NCBI GenBank assembly: GCA_041629655.1
Contig: JBFKMV010000005.1
Coordinates: forward strand, 1 to 57,008
DNA: 57,008 nucleotides
Origin: JBFKMV01 sp041629655
GTDB lineage: Bacteria > Acidobacteriota > Polarisedimenticolia > Polarisedimenticolales > Polarisedimenticolaceae
Direction: 5' to 3'
Position numbers and translations under genes: made by a program. The notes under the pieces were generated by a model. That model was not told the DNA's origin and ran no database searches. It saw only the letters and a list, made by a program, of their open reading frames with translations. Shown piece by piece: positions 18,615-28,812 of the stretch. Position 1 is the stretch's first letter. Each line of letters begins with the position of its first letter.

Positions 18615-19984
18615 AGCTCGAGCTGGCCAGCCTCGCCCCGTACCTCGGCGCGACGCCGTGCCGATGCGGCCGCTGCCGGCCGGTCGGCACCGAGCGCGTT
18701 CGCGTGGGGCCCGACCTCGCCGACGCCTTGCGCGAGGAGCTGGCGGACCGGCCCGCGCTGTTGTTCGGCGACCCGCGCACGCTGGCCGCCTGCGGCACGC
18801 GGCTGGCCGTGGAGCTTGACGTCGCCGGAGCGGATACGCGCACGGTCGACCTGGAGGCGACCGGTCATCCGCTCCACGCCGACGACGCGGCCGTCGCCCG
18901 GGCCGCGCGGGCGCTGGAAGCCGCCGCTCCCGGCACGGTGCCGGTGGCGGTCGGCAGCGGCACCGTCAACGACGTGGTCAAGGCCGCCTCGCACGACGCC
19001 GGCCGCCGCTACGTGGCCGTGGCCACCGCGCCGTCGATGAACGGCTACACCTCCGCGATCGCAGCGATCACCCGGGCCCGGCTCAAGGAGACCGTTCCGT
19101 CGCTGCCGCCGGTGTCGGTGCTCGCCGACCCCGCCGTGCTGGCCGCGAGCCCACCGCGGATGCGCGCCGCAGGTCTGGCCGACCTGCTGTCCAAGCCGGT
19201 CTCGTCCGCCGACTGGCGGCTCGGCGCGTTGTTGTGGGGCGAGCCGTTCTGCCCGACGCCGGTCGAGATCGCCGGGCGGGCCGTCGATCGGGCGGTCGCG
19301 GCCGCACCGCGGCTCGCCGCCGGCGACGTTCCCGCGGCGCTCGCGCTGTTCGAGGCGCTGCTGCTGTCGGGGATCGCGATGGCCGTCGCCGGAAGCTCGT
19401 CCCCGGCCTCGGGCGGAGAGCACCTGATCAGCCACTTCCTGGACATGGACGCGCCGCACGCGCCGGGCGGCCCGCGCACGCCGGCGCTGCACGGCGAGCA
19501 GGTCGGCGTCGCCACCCGCGTCACCACGAGGCTCTACGCGGCCCTGCTGAACCGTGAAGCCGGCGCCATCGACTGGGACCGCGCCGGGCGGTCGGCGGCC
19601 GCCGCGCGCGACGTCCCCGGGATCCTCGAGCGGCACGCGCCGTGGCTGCCCGCCGCGCTGCGCGAGCGCTTCCACGAGCAGGGCGCGCGCAAGCTGGAGC
19701 GGCTGGGAGCCCCGGCGGAGCGCGTGCGGCGGATCCGCGAGCGCTGGGACGCGGTGCGCGAGGCGCTGGCGCCCGACGTCGCCGCTGCCGAACGGTACGT
19801 CGAGGTGCTGCCGTCGTTCGGACCGCCGCTGACCGCGGCCGCGCTCGGCGTCGGCGGCGGCGAGTTCCGCGCCGCCTACCGGCTGGCGCGCTGGGTCCGC
19901 GACCGCTACACGGTGCTGGACCTGGCCGGCGATCTGGGACTTCTGGAATCGCTCGAGCACGAGGCGCTCGGGGAGGTCGTGTGA
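18611..19984 (+). CDS. sn-glycerol-1-phosphate dehydrogenase (AraM/EgsA family)
   Basis: The 457-residue protein belongs to the iron-containing alcohol dehydrogenase/GlpA fold. NAD(P)-binding GSGTVNDVVK (115-124), ATAPSMNGYTS and the metal-site regions GLADLLSKP (Asp191), SGGEHLISHF (His271) and LHGEQVGV (His294) fit sn-glycerol-1-phosphate dehydrogenases. These reduce dihydroxyacetone phosphate to G1P, the archaeal-type lipid backbone; Bacillus AraM is the known bacterial example. The N-terminus has a Cys cluster C-X-C-X2-C (17, 19, 22). Start is TTG at 18611, overlapping the symporter stop as TTGA. Whether G1P goes to lipid, polymer or another product is not shown. Confidence 0.85.
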   Translation: MKLELASLAPYLGATPCRCGRCRPVGTERVRVGPDLADALREELADRPALLFGDPRTLAACGTRLAVELDVAGADTRTVDLEATGHPLHADDAAVARAARALEAAAPGTVPVAVGSGTVNDVVKAASHDAGRRYVAVATAPSMNGYTSAIAAITRARLKETVPSLPPVSVLADPAVLAASPPRMRAAGLADLLSKPVSSADWRLGALLWGEPFCPTPVEIAGRAVDRAVAAAPRLAAGDVPAALALFEALLLSGIAMAVAGSSSPASGGEHLISHFLDMDAPHAPGGPRTPALHGEQVGVATRVTTRLYAALLNREAGAIDWDRAGRSAAAARDVPGILERHAPWLPAALRERFHEQGARKLERLGAPAERVRRIRERWDAVREALAPDVAAAERYVEVLPSFGPPLTAAALGVGGGEFRAAYRLARWVRDRYTVLDLAGDLGLLESLEHEALGEVV

Positions 19985-21942
19985 GCGCGCGCGGGCGCGC
20001 CGCGGCGCTGTCCGCCGCGCTGGTCGTCGTGACGGCGCTGGCCTACCTGCCCGCGGTGAGCGCGGGCGGGTTCGTCTGGGACGACGACGACTACGTGACC
20101 GACAACCGCACGCTCCACGAGCCCGGCGGGCTGGCGGCGATCTGGACCTCGCCCGGCGCCACGCCGCAGTACTACCCGCTCACCTTCACCACGTTCTGGA
20201 TCGAGTACCGGCTGTGGGGGCTCGAGCCGGCTGGTTACCACGCGGTCAACGTCGCGCTCCACGCGACGGCTGCGGTGCTGCTGTTCCTGCTGCTGCGCGC
20301 GCTGGGCGTTCCGGGCGCGTGGCTCGGCGCGGCGCTGTTCGCGCTGCACCCGGTGCACGTGGAGTCGGTGGCCTGGATCACCGAGCGCAAGAACGTGCTG
20401 TCGGGGGCGCTGTACCTGGGCTCGCTGGTCTGCTGGGTGCGCTACTTCCGGCTCGACGCCGGCCAGCGGCCGGCCCCGCGGGAGGTGTGCGACCACCGCA
20501 GCCCGTGGCTCGCCGCGGCCGGCGCGCTGCTGTACGTCGGCGCGCTGCTGTCCAAGACCGTGACCTCCACGTTGCCGCTGACGCTGGCCCTGCTGTTCTG
20601 GTGGCGGCGGCGCCGCCCGCGACCGACCCAGATCGCGCTGCTGCTGGCGATGCTGGCCGGCGGCGCGCTGCTGGGCAGCCTGACCTCGCTGCTGGAGCGC
20701 GTGCAGGTCGGGGCCGTCGGCGAGGAGTGGTCGCTCGACGCCGTCGAGCGCGCGATGGTCGCCGGACGCGCCTGGTGGTTCTACCTGGGCAAGCTCGCGC
20801 TGCCCGCCGGGCTGAGCTTCGTCTACCCGCGCTGGACGGTCGCGGCCGGGGACCCGGCTGCGCTGGCGTGGCCGCTGTCGGCCGCGCTCGCGCTCGGCGC
20901 GCTGTGGGCGCTGCGCGGACGGCTGGGACGTGGGCCGCTGGTGGCGCTGCTCCACTACTCGGTCGCGCTGGCGCCGGCGCTCGGGTTCTTCGACGTCTAC
21001 CCGATGCGTTTTTCCTGGGTCGCCGACCACTTCCAGTACCTGGCCAGCGCGGGACCGCTGGCGCTGACCGCGGCCGCGGCGGCCCGGTTGGCGCGCCGCT
21101 GGCCGCGACCGCTCGCGCTCGGGGGCGTGGCGCTGCTGCTGCTCGCGCTCGCCGTGCCGACCTGGCAGCGTGCCGGGATCTACCGCGACGCCGAGACGCT
21201 GTGGCGCGAGACCCTCGAGCGCAACCCCGACGCCTGGCTCGCGCACCACAACCTGGGCTCGATCCTGCTCGAGCGTGGGGAAAGCGACGAGGCCGAGCGG
21301 CACCTGCGGCGCGTGATCGAGCTGCGCCCGTCGCACGTCCCGTCGCGGATGAACCTGGGCGTGATGCTGCTGCGCGAGGCGACGCTGCTCGCGGCGCGGG
21401 GTGAGAGCGGGCAGGCCGCGCAGCGCCTGGCCGAGGCCGAGACCCTGCTGGCGCGGGCGCTCGAGCTCGACCCGCTGGACTTCAACACCCACGCCAACCT
21501 CGGCGACGTGCGGCTGCGGCGCGGCGACGTGCGCGGCGCCGAGCGCGCCTACCTCGACGCGGTGCGGCTGCGGCCGCGCCACCCGCACGCCCGCGCCGGG
21601 CTGGGGCGGATCCGGCTCGCCGAGGGTCGTTACGCCGAGGCCGTGGAGCAGTTCGAGATCGCGCTGCGCTCGTTCCCCGACGAGCCCGAGGCGCTGTTCA
21701 ACCTGGCCACCGCGGAGGCGCTGGCGGGACGCACGGCGGAAGCGCTCGCGCACTACACCGCGGTGCTCGACCTGGAGCCGGACCACATCGAGGCGCGTCT
21801 CAGCCGCGGGACGCTGCTCGCGCAGCTAGGCCGGCTCGACGACGCCGAGCGTGACCTGATCCAGGTGCTGCGGCTGGACCCCGACAACCCGATGGCGCGC
21901 CGCAACCTGGCAGTGGTGCGTGAGCTGCGCGAGGAGCCGTAG
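19981..21942 (+). CDS. TMTC-like membrane protein with TPR repeats
   Basis: This protein of 653 residues starts with GTG overlapping the previous stop (GTGA). The N-terminal two thirds hold about ten membrane segments with the features of the DUF1736/TMTC group: FVWDDDDYVTDN, YYPLTFTTFWIEY, GYHAVNVALHATAAVLL and HPVHVESVAWITERKNVLSG. The acidic run in the first loop corresponds to the catalytic region of GT-C glycosyltransferases. The C-terminal third (from about residue 415) has at least five TPR units. In animals TMTC proteins are O-mannosyltransferases; in bacteria the acceptor is unknown. It is the last gene of the operon. Confidence 0.85.
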   Translation: MSARGRAAALSAALVVVTALAYLPAVSAGGFVWDDDDYVTDNRTLHEPGGLAAIWTSPGATPQYYPLTFTTFWIEYRLWGLEPAGYHAVNVALHATAAVLLFLLLRALGVPGAWLGAALFALHPVHVESVAWITERKNVLSGALYLGSLVCWVRYFRLDAGQRPAPREVCDHRSPWLAAAGALLYVGALLSKTVTSTLPLTLALLFWWRRRRPRPTQIALLLAMLAGGALLGSLTSLLERVQVGAVGEEWSLDAVERAMVAGRAWWFYLGKLALPAGLSFVYPRWTVAAGDPAALAWPLSAALALGALWALRGRLGRGPLVALLHYSVALAPALGFFDVYPMRFSWVADHFQYLASAGPLALTAAAAARLARRWPRPLALGGVALLLLALAVPTWQRAGIYRDAETLWRETLERNPDAWLAHHNLGSILLERGESDEAERHLRRVIELRPSHVPSRMNLGVMLLREATLLAARGESGQAAQRLAEAETLLARALELDPLDFNTHANLGDVRLRRGDVRGAERAYLDAVRLRPRHPHARAGLGRIRLAEGRYAEAVEQFEIALRSFPDEPEALFNLATAEALAGRTAEALAHYTAVLDLEPDHIEARLSRGTLLAQLGRLDDAERDLIQVLRLDPDNPMARRNLAVVRELREEP

Positions 21943-21990
21943 CCCCTGAGGTACTCAGATCGCGGCATCTGGGGAGGAAAGCCGGCGGGG

Positions 21991-22440
21991 TCAATCCTCC
22001 GAACTCAGCCTGAGCATGACGAGACCGGATCCGCAGTACGCATCGAGTTGCACGCTATGGCCGGCATAGAGTCCCTCAACCACGCACGTCCACTCCTTCC
22101 CGTCCCGACCCCGTTCTTGCATTCGGCAGCCAGGTAGCGCGGTTTCCAGCTCGCGCAGCAGAAGCTCGGGAGGTGCGTCGAACGCGAGGACGGTGAAAGT
22201 GATCTCCGCGATCACGCCTACCCTGGAATCCCACTCTACGAGTCCCGGGAAGAGGCCTTCGCGCGGGGAGTACACCTCGCTCATGTCGCTGTAGTGCTGT
22301 ACACCGTCGGTCACGATCTTGCCCGCGAGCACCACCTCGGCGTCATCTCCGATGCACGGATGAACGGTGCAGTTGATGACCCCGGCGATCAGGTCCGCGA
22401 GTTGCCCGGGTCTCGTCCGCTCGTTGGTCGTGGCGAGCAT
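21991..22440 (-). CDS. Hypothetical protein, composition unlike its neighbours
   Basis: I recognise no family. The frame from ATG 22440 gives 149 residues with four to five cysteines, a start such as MLATTNERTRPG, and alternating hydrophobic stretches (VGVIAEITFTVLAFD, VEGLYAGHSVQLDAY) that look like a small alpha/beta domain. No ribosome site is convincing, and the frame continues upstream, so the start is uncertain. By eye the codons are visibly less GC-rich in the third position than in the flanking genes, which hints at later acquisition. It is convergent with the TMTC-like gene. Confidence 0.5.
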   Translation of the reverse strand: MLATTNERTRPGQLADLIAGVINCTVHPCIGDDAEVVLAGKIVTDGVQHYSDMSEVYSPREGLFPGLVEWDSRVGVIAEITFTVLAFDAPPELLLRELETALPGCRMQERGRDGKEWTCVVEGLYAGHSVQLDAYCGSGLVMLRLSSED

Positions 22441-22635
22441 TGGATGACCGAGCGGGCAAATCGCCAACACGAGAGCGACCCGGCCGAGTTGATGATGCAA
22501 ACGCGACACGCGCAACCTCGGGTGCGGGTGGAAGCGGGCTTCGTGTCCAGCTCCAATGGGAGAATAACCTGCTGGGCCGTCGGGAGCGTGCCGGCAGATG
22601 AGAAACGGCTGCAACCTCACCGCAGCCTCTCGCGA

Positions 22636-22685
22636 AACAGAAAACGGGCCGCAGGACCCGTGGAGATTCGGATCCCGCGGCCCGT
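22636..22685 (-). terminator. Rho-independent terminator after the TPR lipoprotein gene
   Basis: The arms 22644-22652 (ACGGGCCGC) and 22677-22685 (GCGGCCCGT) are perfect nine-base complements around a 24-base loop. Read on the minus strand the hairpin is followed by TTTCTGTTTC. It stands 25 bases beyond the stop at 22710. Confidence 0.7.
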
Positions 22686-22709
22686 CGGGGTGGGGAGGCA
22701 GGCGGGGCG

Positions 22710-23720
22710 TCACGGAAGCTGGACCTCGGTTTTCTCCGGGTCCGCCACCGCGCTCGCGGCGACCGTGGTGGATTCCGGCGCGCCAGCGTCCTGCGGAGTG
22801 ACGCCGTCGAGCCGGGCCAGGTTCGCCGTGGCGCGCGCGTGGGAGGCGTCGACCTCGACCGCGGCCCGGTAGGCCACGACGGCTTCGGCCAGGCGGCCCG
22901 TGCGCTCGAGCGCCATGCCGAGGTTGTTGTGCACGAAGGCCACCTCGGGCGCCAGCTCCGCGGCTCGGGCCAGCACGTCGACGGCCTCGTCGGCGCGGTC
23001 CTGCTCGAGCAGCGTCAGCCCGTACAGGTTGTGCACGTAGCCGTTGTCGGGGTCGATCTCGATGCTGGCGGCCAGCGCCTCCATCGCCTCGTCGAACCGC
23101 CCGGCGTTGCGCAGCGAGCGTCCCTCGAGGAACAGCGCTTCCGCGTCGCGCGGATCGATCGTCACGGCCGCCCGGGCCGCCTCCAGCGCCTCGTCGAACC
23201 GCCCGCGGTCGTTCTCGATCCGCGACAGGTTGACGAAGGACTTGATCCAGCCCGGGTCGAGCTCGGTGGCCAGCTTCATCGACGCCGACGCCTCGTCGAG
23301 CTCGCCCGACTTCCACTGCGCGAGGCCCAGCATGTAGTGGGTCCAGGCGCGGCCGGGACGGGCCTCGGCCTCGGCCCGGAAGTAGATCGCCGACCTGTCG
23401 AACTCGCGCGCGCGGTAGGTTTCGAGACCCCGCGCCACGAGGTCCGCGCCGGGCTCGATCTCGAACGCCGGGGCGGTCTCCTCGACCGCGGGCGCCGCGA
23501 CATCGGCCGCGATCGTCACCGTGCTGCTCGACCCCAGGTCGCGCGGCGGGATCGACGCCGGCAGCACGTCGGACTGCGTGGTCACCGCCGCGGGGGCGCG
23601 CTCGGCCTTCGCCGCGCGGGCGTCCCGGTCGGCGTTGCAGCTCGCCAAGAGCGCGATGCCGACGGCGCCCAGCGTCACGAGCGCCGCGGCGGACAGCAAC
23701 ATCTTCTTGTCCTCGCTCAT
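22710..23720 (-). CDS. TPR-repeat lipoprotein
   Basis: The protein has 336 residues. A lipoprotein signal ends in LLASC with Cys28, so it should be anchored to a membrane facing the periplasm. A Pro/Ala/Thr-rich stretch (30-85) precedes five or so TPR units (about 95-300), for example LFLEGRSLRNAGRFDEAMEA and VHNNLGMALERTGRLAEAVV. TPR proteins act as scaffolds for other proteins. The ATG at 23720 has a GGAG site. It is a single-gene unit, ended by the hairpin at 22636-22685. Confidence 0.9.
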   Translation of the reverse strand: MSEDKKMLLSAAALVTLGAVGIALLASCNADRDARAAKAERAPAAVTTQSDVLPASIPPRDLGSSSTVTIAADVAAPAVEETAPAFEIEPGADLVARGLETYRAREFDRSAIYFRAEAEARPGRAWTHYMLGLAQWKSGELDEASASMKLATELDPGWIKSFVNLSRIENDRGRFDEALEAARAAVTIDPRDAEALFLEGRSLRNAGRFDEAMEALAASIEIDPDNGYVHNLYGLTLLEQDRADEAVDVLARAAELAPEVAFVHNNLGMALERTGRLAEAVVAYRAAVEVDASHARATANLARLDGVTPQDAGAPESTTVAASAVADPEKTEVQLP

Positions 23721-23950
23721 CGTTCGCTCCGTTCGCCGGTGCCGCGGCGCCGCCGTCCATCGCGCGTGCCGCTCCAGCCTTCCGGCGTCTCGTTCACGCC
23801 CCTCGGTAGGGCGAGAGCGGTGCCAGGAGCGCGCGGCGGAACGCCTTGGACGAGAAGTCTTTTCGTTCTATGGAGTTGCGAAGCGGTCCGGGCCGCGCGG
23901 GGAGCACGGCGCGGACGGGGCTAGCGTGTCAGCGGTGCCACGCTTCGTGT

Positions 23951-25309
<1,359 letters not shown>

Positions 25310-25312
25310 CGG

Positions 25313-27115
25313 TCACTCTCCACTCGCCGCGACGGCCGGGGCCGCCGCGGACCGTAAGGGGAAACGTAGCGTCACCACGGCGCCGCCGCCCGGGCGGTTC
25401 TCGGCGGACAGGGAGCCGCCGTGCCCGCCGACGATCCGCCACGCGATCGCCATCCCGAGCCCGGTGCCCGACGGCTTGGTCGTGAAGTACGGCTCCAGGG
25501 CGCGGTCCAGGGCCTCGGGCGAGAAGCCCGGACCGCCGTCCGAGACCCGGATCGCGACCCCGGCGGGCCCGTCCGCCGCGGTCTCGACCTCCAGCACCCC
25601 GCCGCTCTCGCCCATCGCCTCGACGGCGTTCTGCACCACGTTCTTCACCGCCTGCCCCATCAGGCCCTCGTCGATCGTGCACGGCGGGAGCCCGCCGCCC
25701 GTGCGGCGCAGCTCGATGCCGGGCTCCGCCGCGTAGAGGCCCACGATCGAGTCCACCAGGCGGTCCACGTCCGTCGGACGGGGCCGCGGCTCGGGCAACC
25801 GGGCGAACTCGGAGAACTCCGTCACCATCCGGCGCAGCTGCTCGACCTCCTCGAGGATCGTGCGCGCGCCCTCCTCGAACAGCGTGTCGAATTCCTCGGG
25901 CGCGCGGCGCCGCGCCGTGAGCAGGTTCTCGACGGTCAAGCGGATCGGGGCCAGCGGGTTCTTGATCTCGTGCGCCACCCGGCGCGCCACCTCGCGCCAG
26001 GCGGCGACGCGCTCGGCGGCCAGGGCGCGATGTTGCTGCTCGGCCAGCGAGCGGTGGAGTCGCGAGAACGACTCGACCAGCTCGTCCAGCTCGTGCTCGG
26101 GCTGACGCGGGAACGTGTAGTCCGCCTCGCCGCGCGCGATCGCGTCCACCGAGCGCACCAGCTCGCCCACCGGGCGCGTGATGCGGCCGGCGATCCACAC
26201 CCCGGCCAGCGCCGCGCCCAGGGCCGTGAGCCCGCCGAGGAGCAGGAAGCTCCAGCGCAACCGGCGGACCAGCGCCTCGAGCCCCTCGCGGTCCGCGACG
26301 AGCACCAGCGTCGCGGGCGCCGGACCGGCCGGTCCGCCGAGGGGAATCGCGAACCCCACCCACGCTCCGCCGTCGCGGCCGCGAAGGCGCAGCGGCCCCT
26401 CCGCGGTCCGTCCGGCGGCGAGCGACGCGCGCAGCGACGCCGGGTCGAGCTCCGGCCCGCGCCCGCCCGCCGCGAGCGGGTTCCCCGGCCCGTCGACCAG
26501 CACGGCGGCCTCGGTGCCGGCCAGCGTGTCCAGGAACCGGTCGCCGATGGTGAAGCCGCCGTGGAGCTGCAAGCCGCGAGCGCCGGCGCCGATCCGGCGG
26601 GTCACGGTCAACGCCGTCGTCTCGTCGCTGCGGCCGACGATGCGGCGGACCAGCGCCTCGCCGGCGGGCGTGGTGGAGACCACCGGATCGTCGTGACCGG
26701 CCTGCTCCTCCCAGTGCCCCGAGGACAGGATCCGGCCGCCGTCGTCCAAAAACTCCAGCACGTCGAGACCGGTCGCGCGCATCATCCGGCCGGCGGCCGC
26801 GCGCACGCCGGCGTCGATCCGACCGGTCAACAGCTTCTCCAGCAGATCGGTCTCGCGCGTGCGCAGCGTCTCCTCGATCCCGGCCAGCCGCCGGTCCACG
26901 TCCTGCGCGCGAGCGTCCAGCTCGCGGTCGGTCGCGCGGAGCAGCTGGTCGAGCCGCTGCTCGAGCTGTTGCTCGAAGGTGCGCTCCACGAGCACCAGCG
27001 CGACCAGCGCCGGGATCGCCGCGCCGAGCCCGGCCAGCAGGAACAGCCCCAGCGCCAGACGCGCCCGCAGGCGCAGCCGCGTCGTCGCGCGCGGAGCGGC
27101 ACCCGGGGCGCTCAC
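25313..27115 (-). CDS. Membrane sensor histidine kinase (NtrY-like)
   Basis: The kinase has 600 residues from GTG at 27115. TM1 (about 20-44) and TM2 (about 288-309) bracket a 240-residue periplasmic sensing domain. A HAMP linker (310-360), a dimerisation helix with His382 (RRVAHEIKNPLAPIRL) and an ATPase domain (VSDGGPGFS, GTGLGMAI) follow, all intact. Its GTG overlaps the stop of the binding-protein gene upstream (GTGA), and the NtrC-type regulator follows after three bases. The arrangement suggests that the lipoprotein feeds a ligand signal to this kinase. Confidence 0.94.
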   Translation of the reverse strand: MSAPGAAPRATTRLRLRARLALGLFLLAGLGAAIPALVALVLVERTFEQQLEQRLDQLLRATDRELDARAQDVDRRLAGIEETLRTRETDLLEKLLTGRIDAGVRAAAGRMMRATGLDVLEFLDDGGRILSSGHWEEQAGHDDPVVSTTPAGEALVRRIVGRSDETTALTVTRRIGAGARGLQLHGGFTIGDRFLDTLAGTEAAVLVDGPGNPLAAGGRGPELDPASLRASLAAGRTAEGPLRLRGRDGGAWVGFAIPLGGPAGPAPATLVLVADREGLEALVRRLRWSFLLLGGLTALGAALAGVWIAGRITRPVGELVRSVDAIARGEADYTFPRQPEHELDELVESFSRLHRSLAEQQHRALAAERVAAWREVARRVAHEIKNPLAPIRLTVENLLTARRRAPEEFDTLFEEGARTILEEVEQLRRMVTEFSEFARLPEPRPRPTDVDRLVDSIVGLYAAEPGIELRRTGGGLPPCTIDEGLMGQAVKNVVQNAVEAMGESGGVLEVETAADGPAGVAIRVSDGGPGFSPEALDRALEPYFTTKPSGTGLGMAIAWRIVGGHGGSLSAENRPGGGAVVTLRFPLRSAAAPAVAASGE

Positions 27116-28707
27116 GGAAGCCACCCGGCGCGGTCCAGCGCGAGACCCGCGACCGCGCGCTCGTCGTCGAGTCCCACCAGCCCGGGCCGCGTGAGCAGCC
27201 AGGCCTCGATGCGCAGCAACGGAAACAGCCGGTGGTCCTCCGCCAGCACCGCTTCGGCCTGCCGGGCGGCGGCGGCGCGCGAGTCCGCATCGAGCGGGTC
27301 GGTTCCCGCGGAGGCCGCCGCGATCGCGTCCAGCGCGTCCGTGGCGGCCGCGCCCAGCGGCAACAGCGTCTCGGCCAGGCCCAGCAGGGCGTCGGGGGAT
27401 CCGGGCTCGTGCGCCAGCAGCGCCAGCGCGGTCTCCCCCGCTCCGAGGGCGAGCCGGTACGCCGCACCTGCCGCCGGCCGCGGCTCGATCCGCGTCCCGA
27501 CGGCCAGCAGGTCGGCGCGCAACCGCGAGGCGATCCTCCCGGCGTGCGGGTCGTCGGGGTCGTACAGCAGCGCGAGCCGCTCGGGGAGCCGCGGCCTCAC
27601 GCTCCGCGGGTCGGCGGGGGCCTCCGGCGACGGGAGCGGCTGCGCCGGATCGACCAGCGACCCGATTCCGGCGGCGCCGTCGGAGACGATGCGCGACAGC
27701 GCTCCGCGATCGATCGCGGCCACCAGTCCGGCCCGCACGGCGGGGCCCTCCAACGCGGGAGCTGCGGGGTCGATCCACAGCGCGTACCGGCGATCCCAGC
27801 GCGGAAGCCGGACGGCGACCGTCCCGTCGTCCGTCGCGTTGCCGGCTCGATCGGGCCGGCCGTGGATCAACGCGGCGTCGACCTCGCCGATGCGCAGCAG
27901 CAACGCCGGGTCGTCACCCGGACGTCCCCGCCACTCGACGGCGTCCAGTCGCGGCGCAGCGGCGGCGTGCGGGTTGCGCTCCCACGTGGTCCCGGACGGC
28001 GATCGCCGGAACGCCGCCGGGCTCGCACCCGACGCGTCGGTGATGGCCAGCGCCGGGTGTGCGAGCCGCTCCGGGAGGTCGGCCACCGCGTGCTCGAGCA
28101 GCAGTCGCAGCTCGTCCTCCTCGATCACCTCGAAGCCCGACACGTCGCGACACTCCCCGGCCGCGTAACAGCGCGCCCCGGCCACCGCCGCGAGCAGCCA
28201 CGTCGCCGGGGAGCACGGACGCCGCAGCGCCTCGCGCCACGACCGCGCCACGTCGGCGGCCCCGACCGGAAAACCGTCGGGGTAGCGGGCGGCGGGATCC
28301 ATGCGGAACGACCAGGTCGTGCCGCCCCCGCTCCAGGAAACGGCGACGCCGGCACGGATGCCGTCGGGACCCGGCCGGGTCAACGTCTCCGCGGTACCCC
28401 GGAACGTCCAGGGCGGCATCCCGCCGCAGGCGTCGCCGGGATCCGTCGCCGCCCGGGTGACGAACACCCGCGCGACCCCGCCACCGGCGGGCTCCTGCTC
28501 CCGCGGGGCCTCGCTCGCCTCCCGCGCGGGGTCGGGGCGGGCCGGGGGCGCGACGTCCCCGGGGGGCGGCGAGACGGGCGGCGCCGCGGCCACGGCCGGC
28601 GGTGGCGTGCCGGATGGTTGCCGCACCGGCGGCACCACGGGCGCACGCTGGGCGGCACAACCGACGTAAACCACTGAAAAAAAGAGGAATATCCAGGCCG
28701 GCCGCAT
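27112..28707 (-). CDS. Family-5 solute-binding-like lipoprotein, likely sensory
   Basis: This 531-residue protein has a short signal peptide with Cys17 in VYVGC, then a Pro-rich tether (18-75). The rest resembles peptide/nickel-type (family 5) solute-binding proteins: WSFRMDPAARYPDGFPVGAADVARSW and the paired lobes typical of that fold. No transporter permease or ATPase is adjacent; the next gene is a sensor kinase, with a GTGA overlap. I infer a periplasmic ligand receptor for the kinase rather than a transport component. The assignment rests on a few motifs and the fold is divergent. Confidence 0.7.
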   Translation of the reverse strand: MRPAWIFLFFSVVYVGCAAQRAPVVPPVRQPSGTPPPAVAAAPPVSPPPGDVAPPARPDPAREASEAPREQEPAGGGVARVFVTRAATDPGDACGGMPPWTFRGTAETLTRPGPDGIRAGVAVSWSGGGTTWSFRMDPAARYPDGFPVGAADVARSWREALRRPCSPATWLLAAVAGARCYAAGECRDVSGFEVIEEDELRLLLEHAVADLPERLAHPALAITDASGASPAAFRRSPSGTTWERNPHAAAAPRLDAVEWRGRPGDDPALLLRIGEVDAALIHGRPDRAGNATDDGTVAVRLPRWDRRYALWIDPAAPALEGPAVRAGLVAAIDRGALSRIVSDGAAGIGSLVDPAQPLPSPEAPADPRSVRPRLPERLALLYDPDDPHAGRIASRLRADLLAVGTRIEPRPAAGAAYRLALGAGETALALLAHEPGSPDALLGLAETLLPLGAAATDALDAIAAASAGTDPLDADSRAAAARQAEAVLAEDHRLFPLLRIEAWLLTRPGLVGLDDERAVAGLALDRAGWLP

Positions 28708-28709
28708 CT

Positions 28710-28727
28710 CGTGTCAAACGTAACACG
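28710..28727. promoter_or_regulatory. Inverted repeat at the divergent regulator promoters
   Basis: CGTGT (28710-28714) and ACACG (28723-28727) are perfect inverted arms separated by eight bases. They sit immediately upstream of the binding-protein lipoprotein start (28707), in the gap shared with the zinc-ribbon/activator operon. The symmetry suggests an operator for a dimeric protein; none is proven. Confidence 0.35.
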
Positions 28728-28763
28728 CGCCCTTGGCGGAGGCAAACCGTCCGGCTACGGCTC

Positions 28764-28793
28764 TTGCCGTGCCGCGCGATTCGCCCTTACGAT
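28764..28793 (+). promoter_or_regulatory. Candidate promoter of the zinc-ribbon/activator operon
   Basis: TTGCCG (28764-28769) and TACGAT (28788-28793) are 18 bases apart, with four of six matches each, and end 19 bases before the ATG at 28813. Confidence 0.35.
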
Positions 28794-28812
28794 GCACCCA
28801 GGGGGAGCTACG

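Noticed and set aside
21948..21960. CTGAG-GTA-CTCAG hairpin between convergent genes as a terminator
   Set aside because: The stem is only five bases and no T-run follows on either strand.
23925..23950. TGGCAC on the minus strand after the NtrC-type gene, as a sigma-54 promoter
   Set aside because: The -12 GC is not at ten bases from GG, so the spacing fails.
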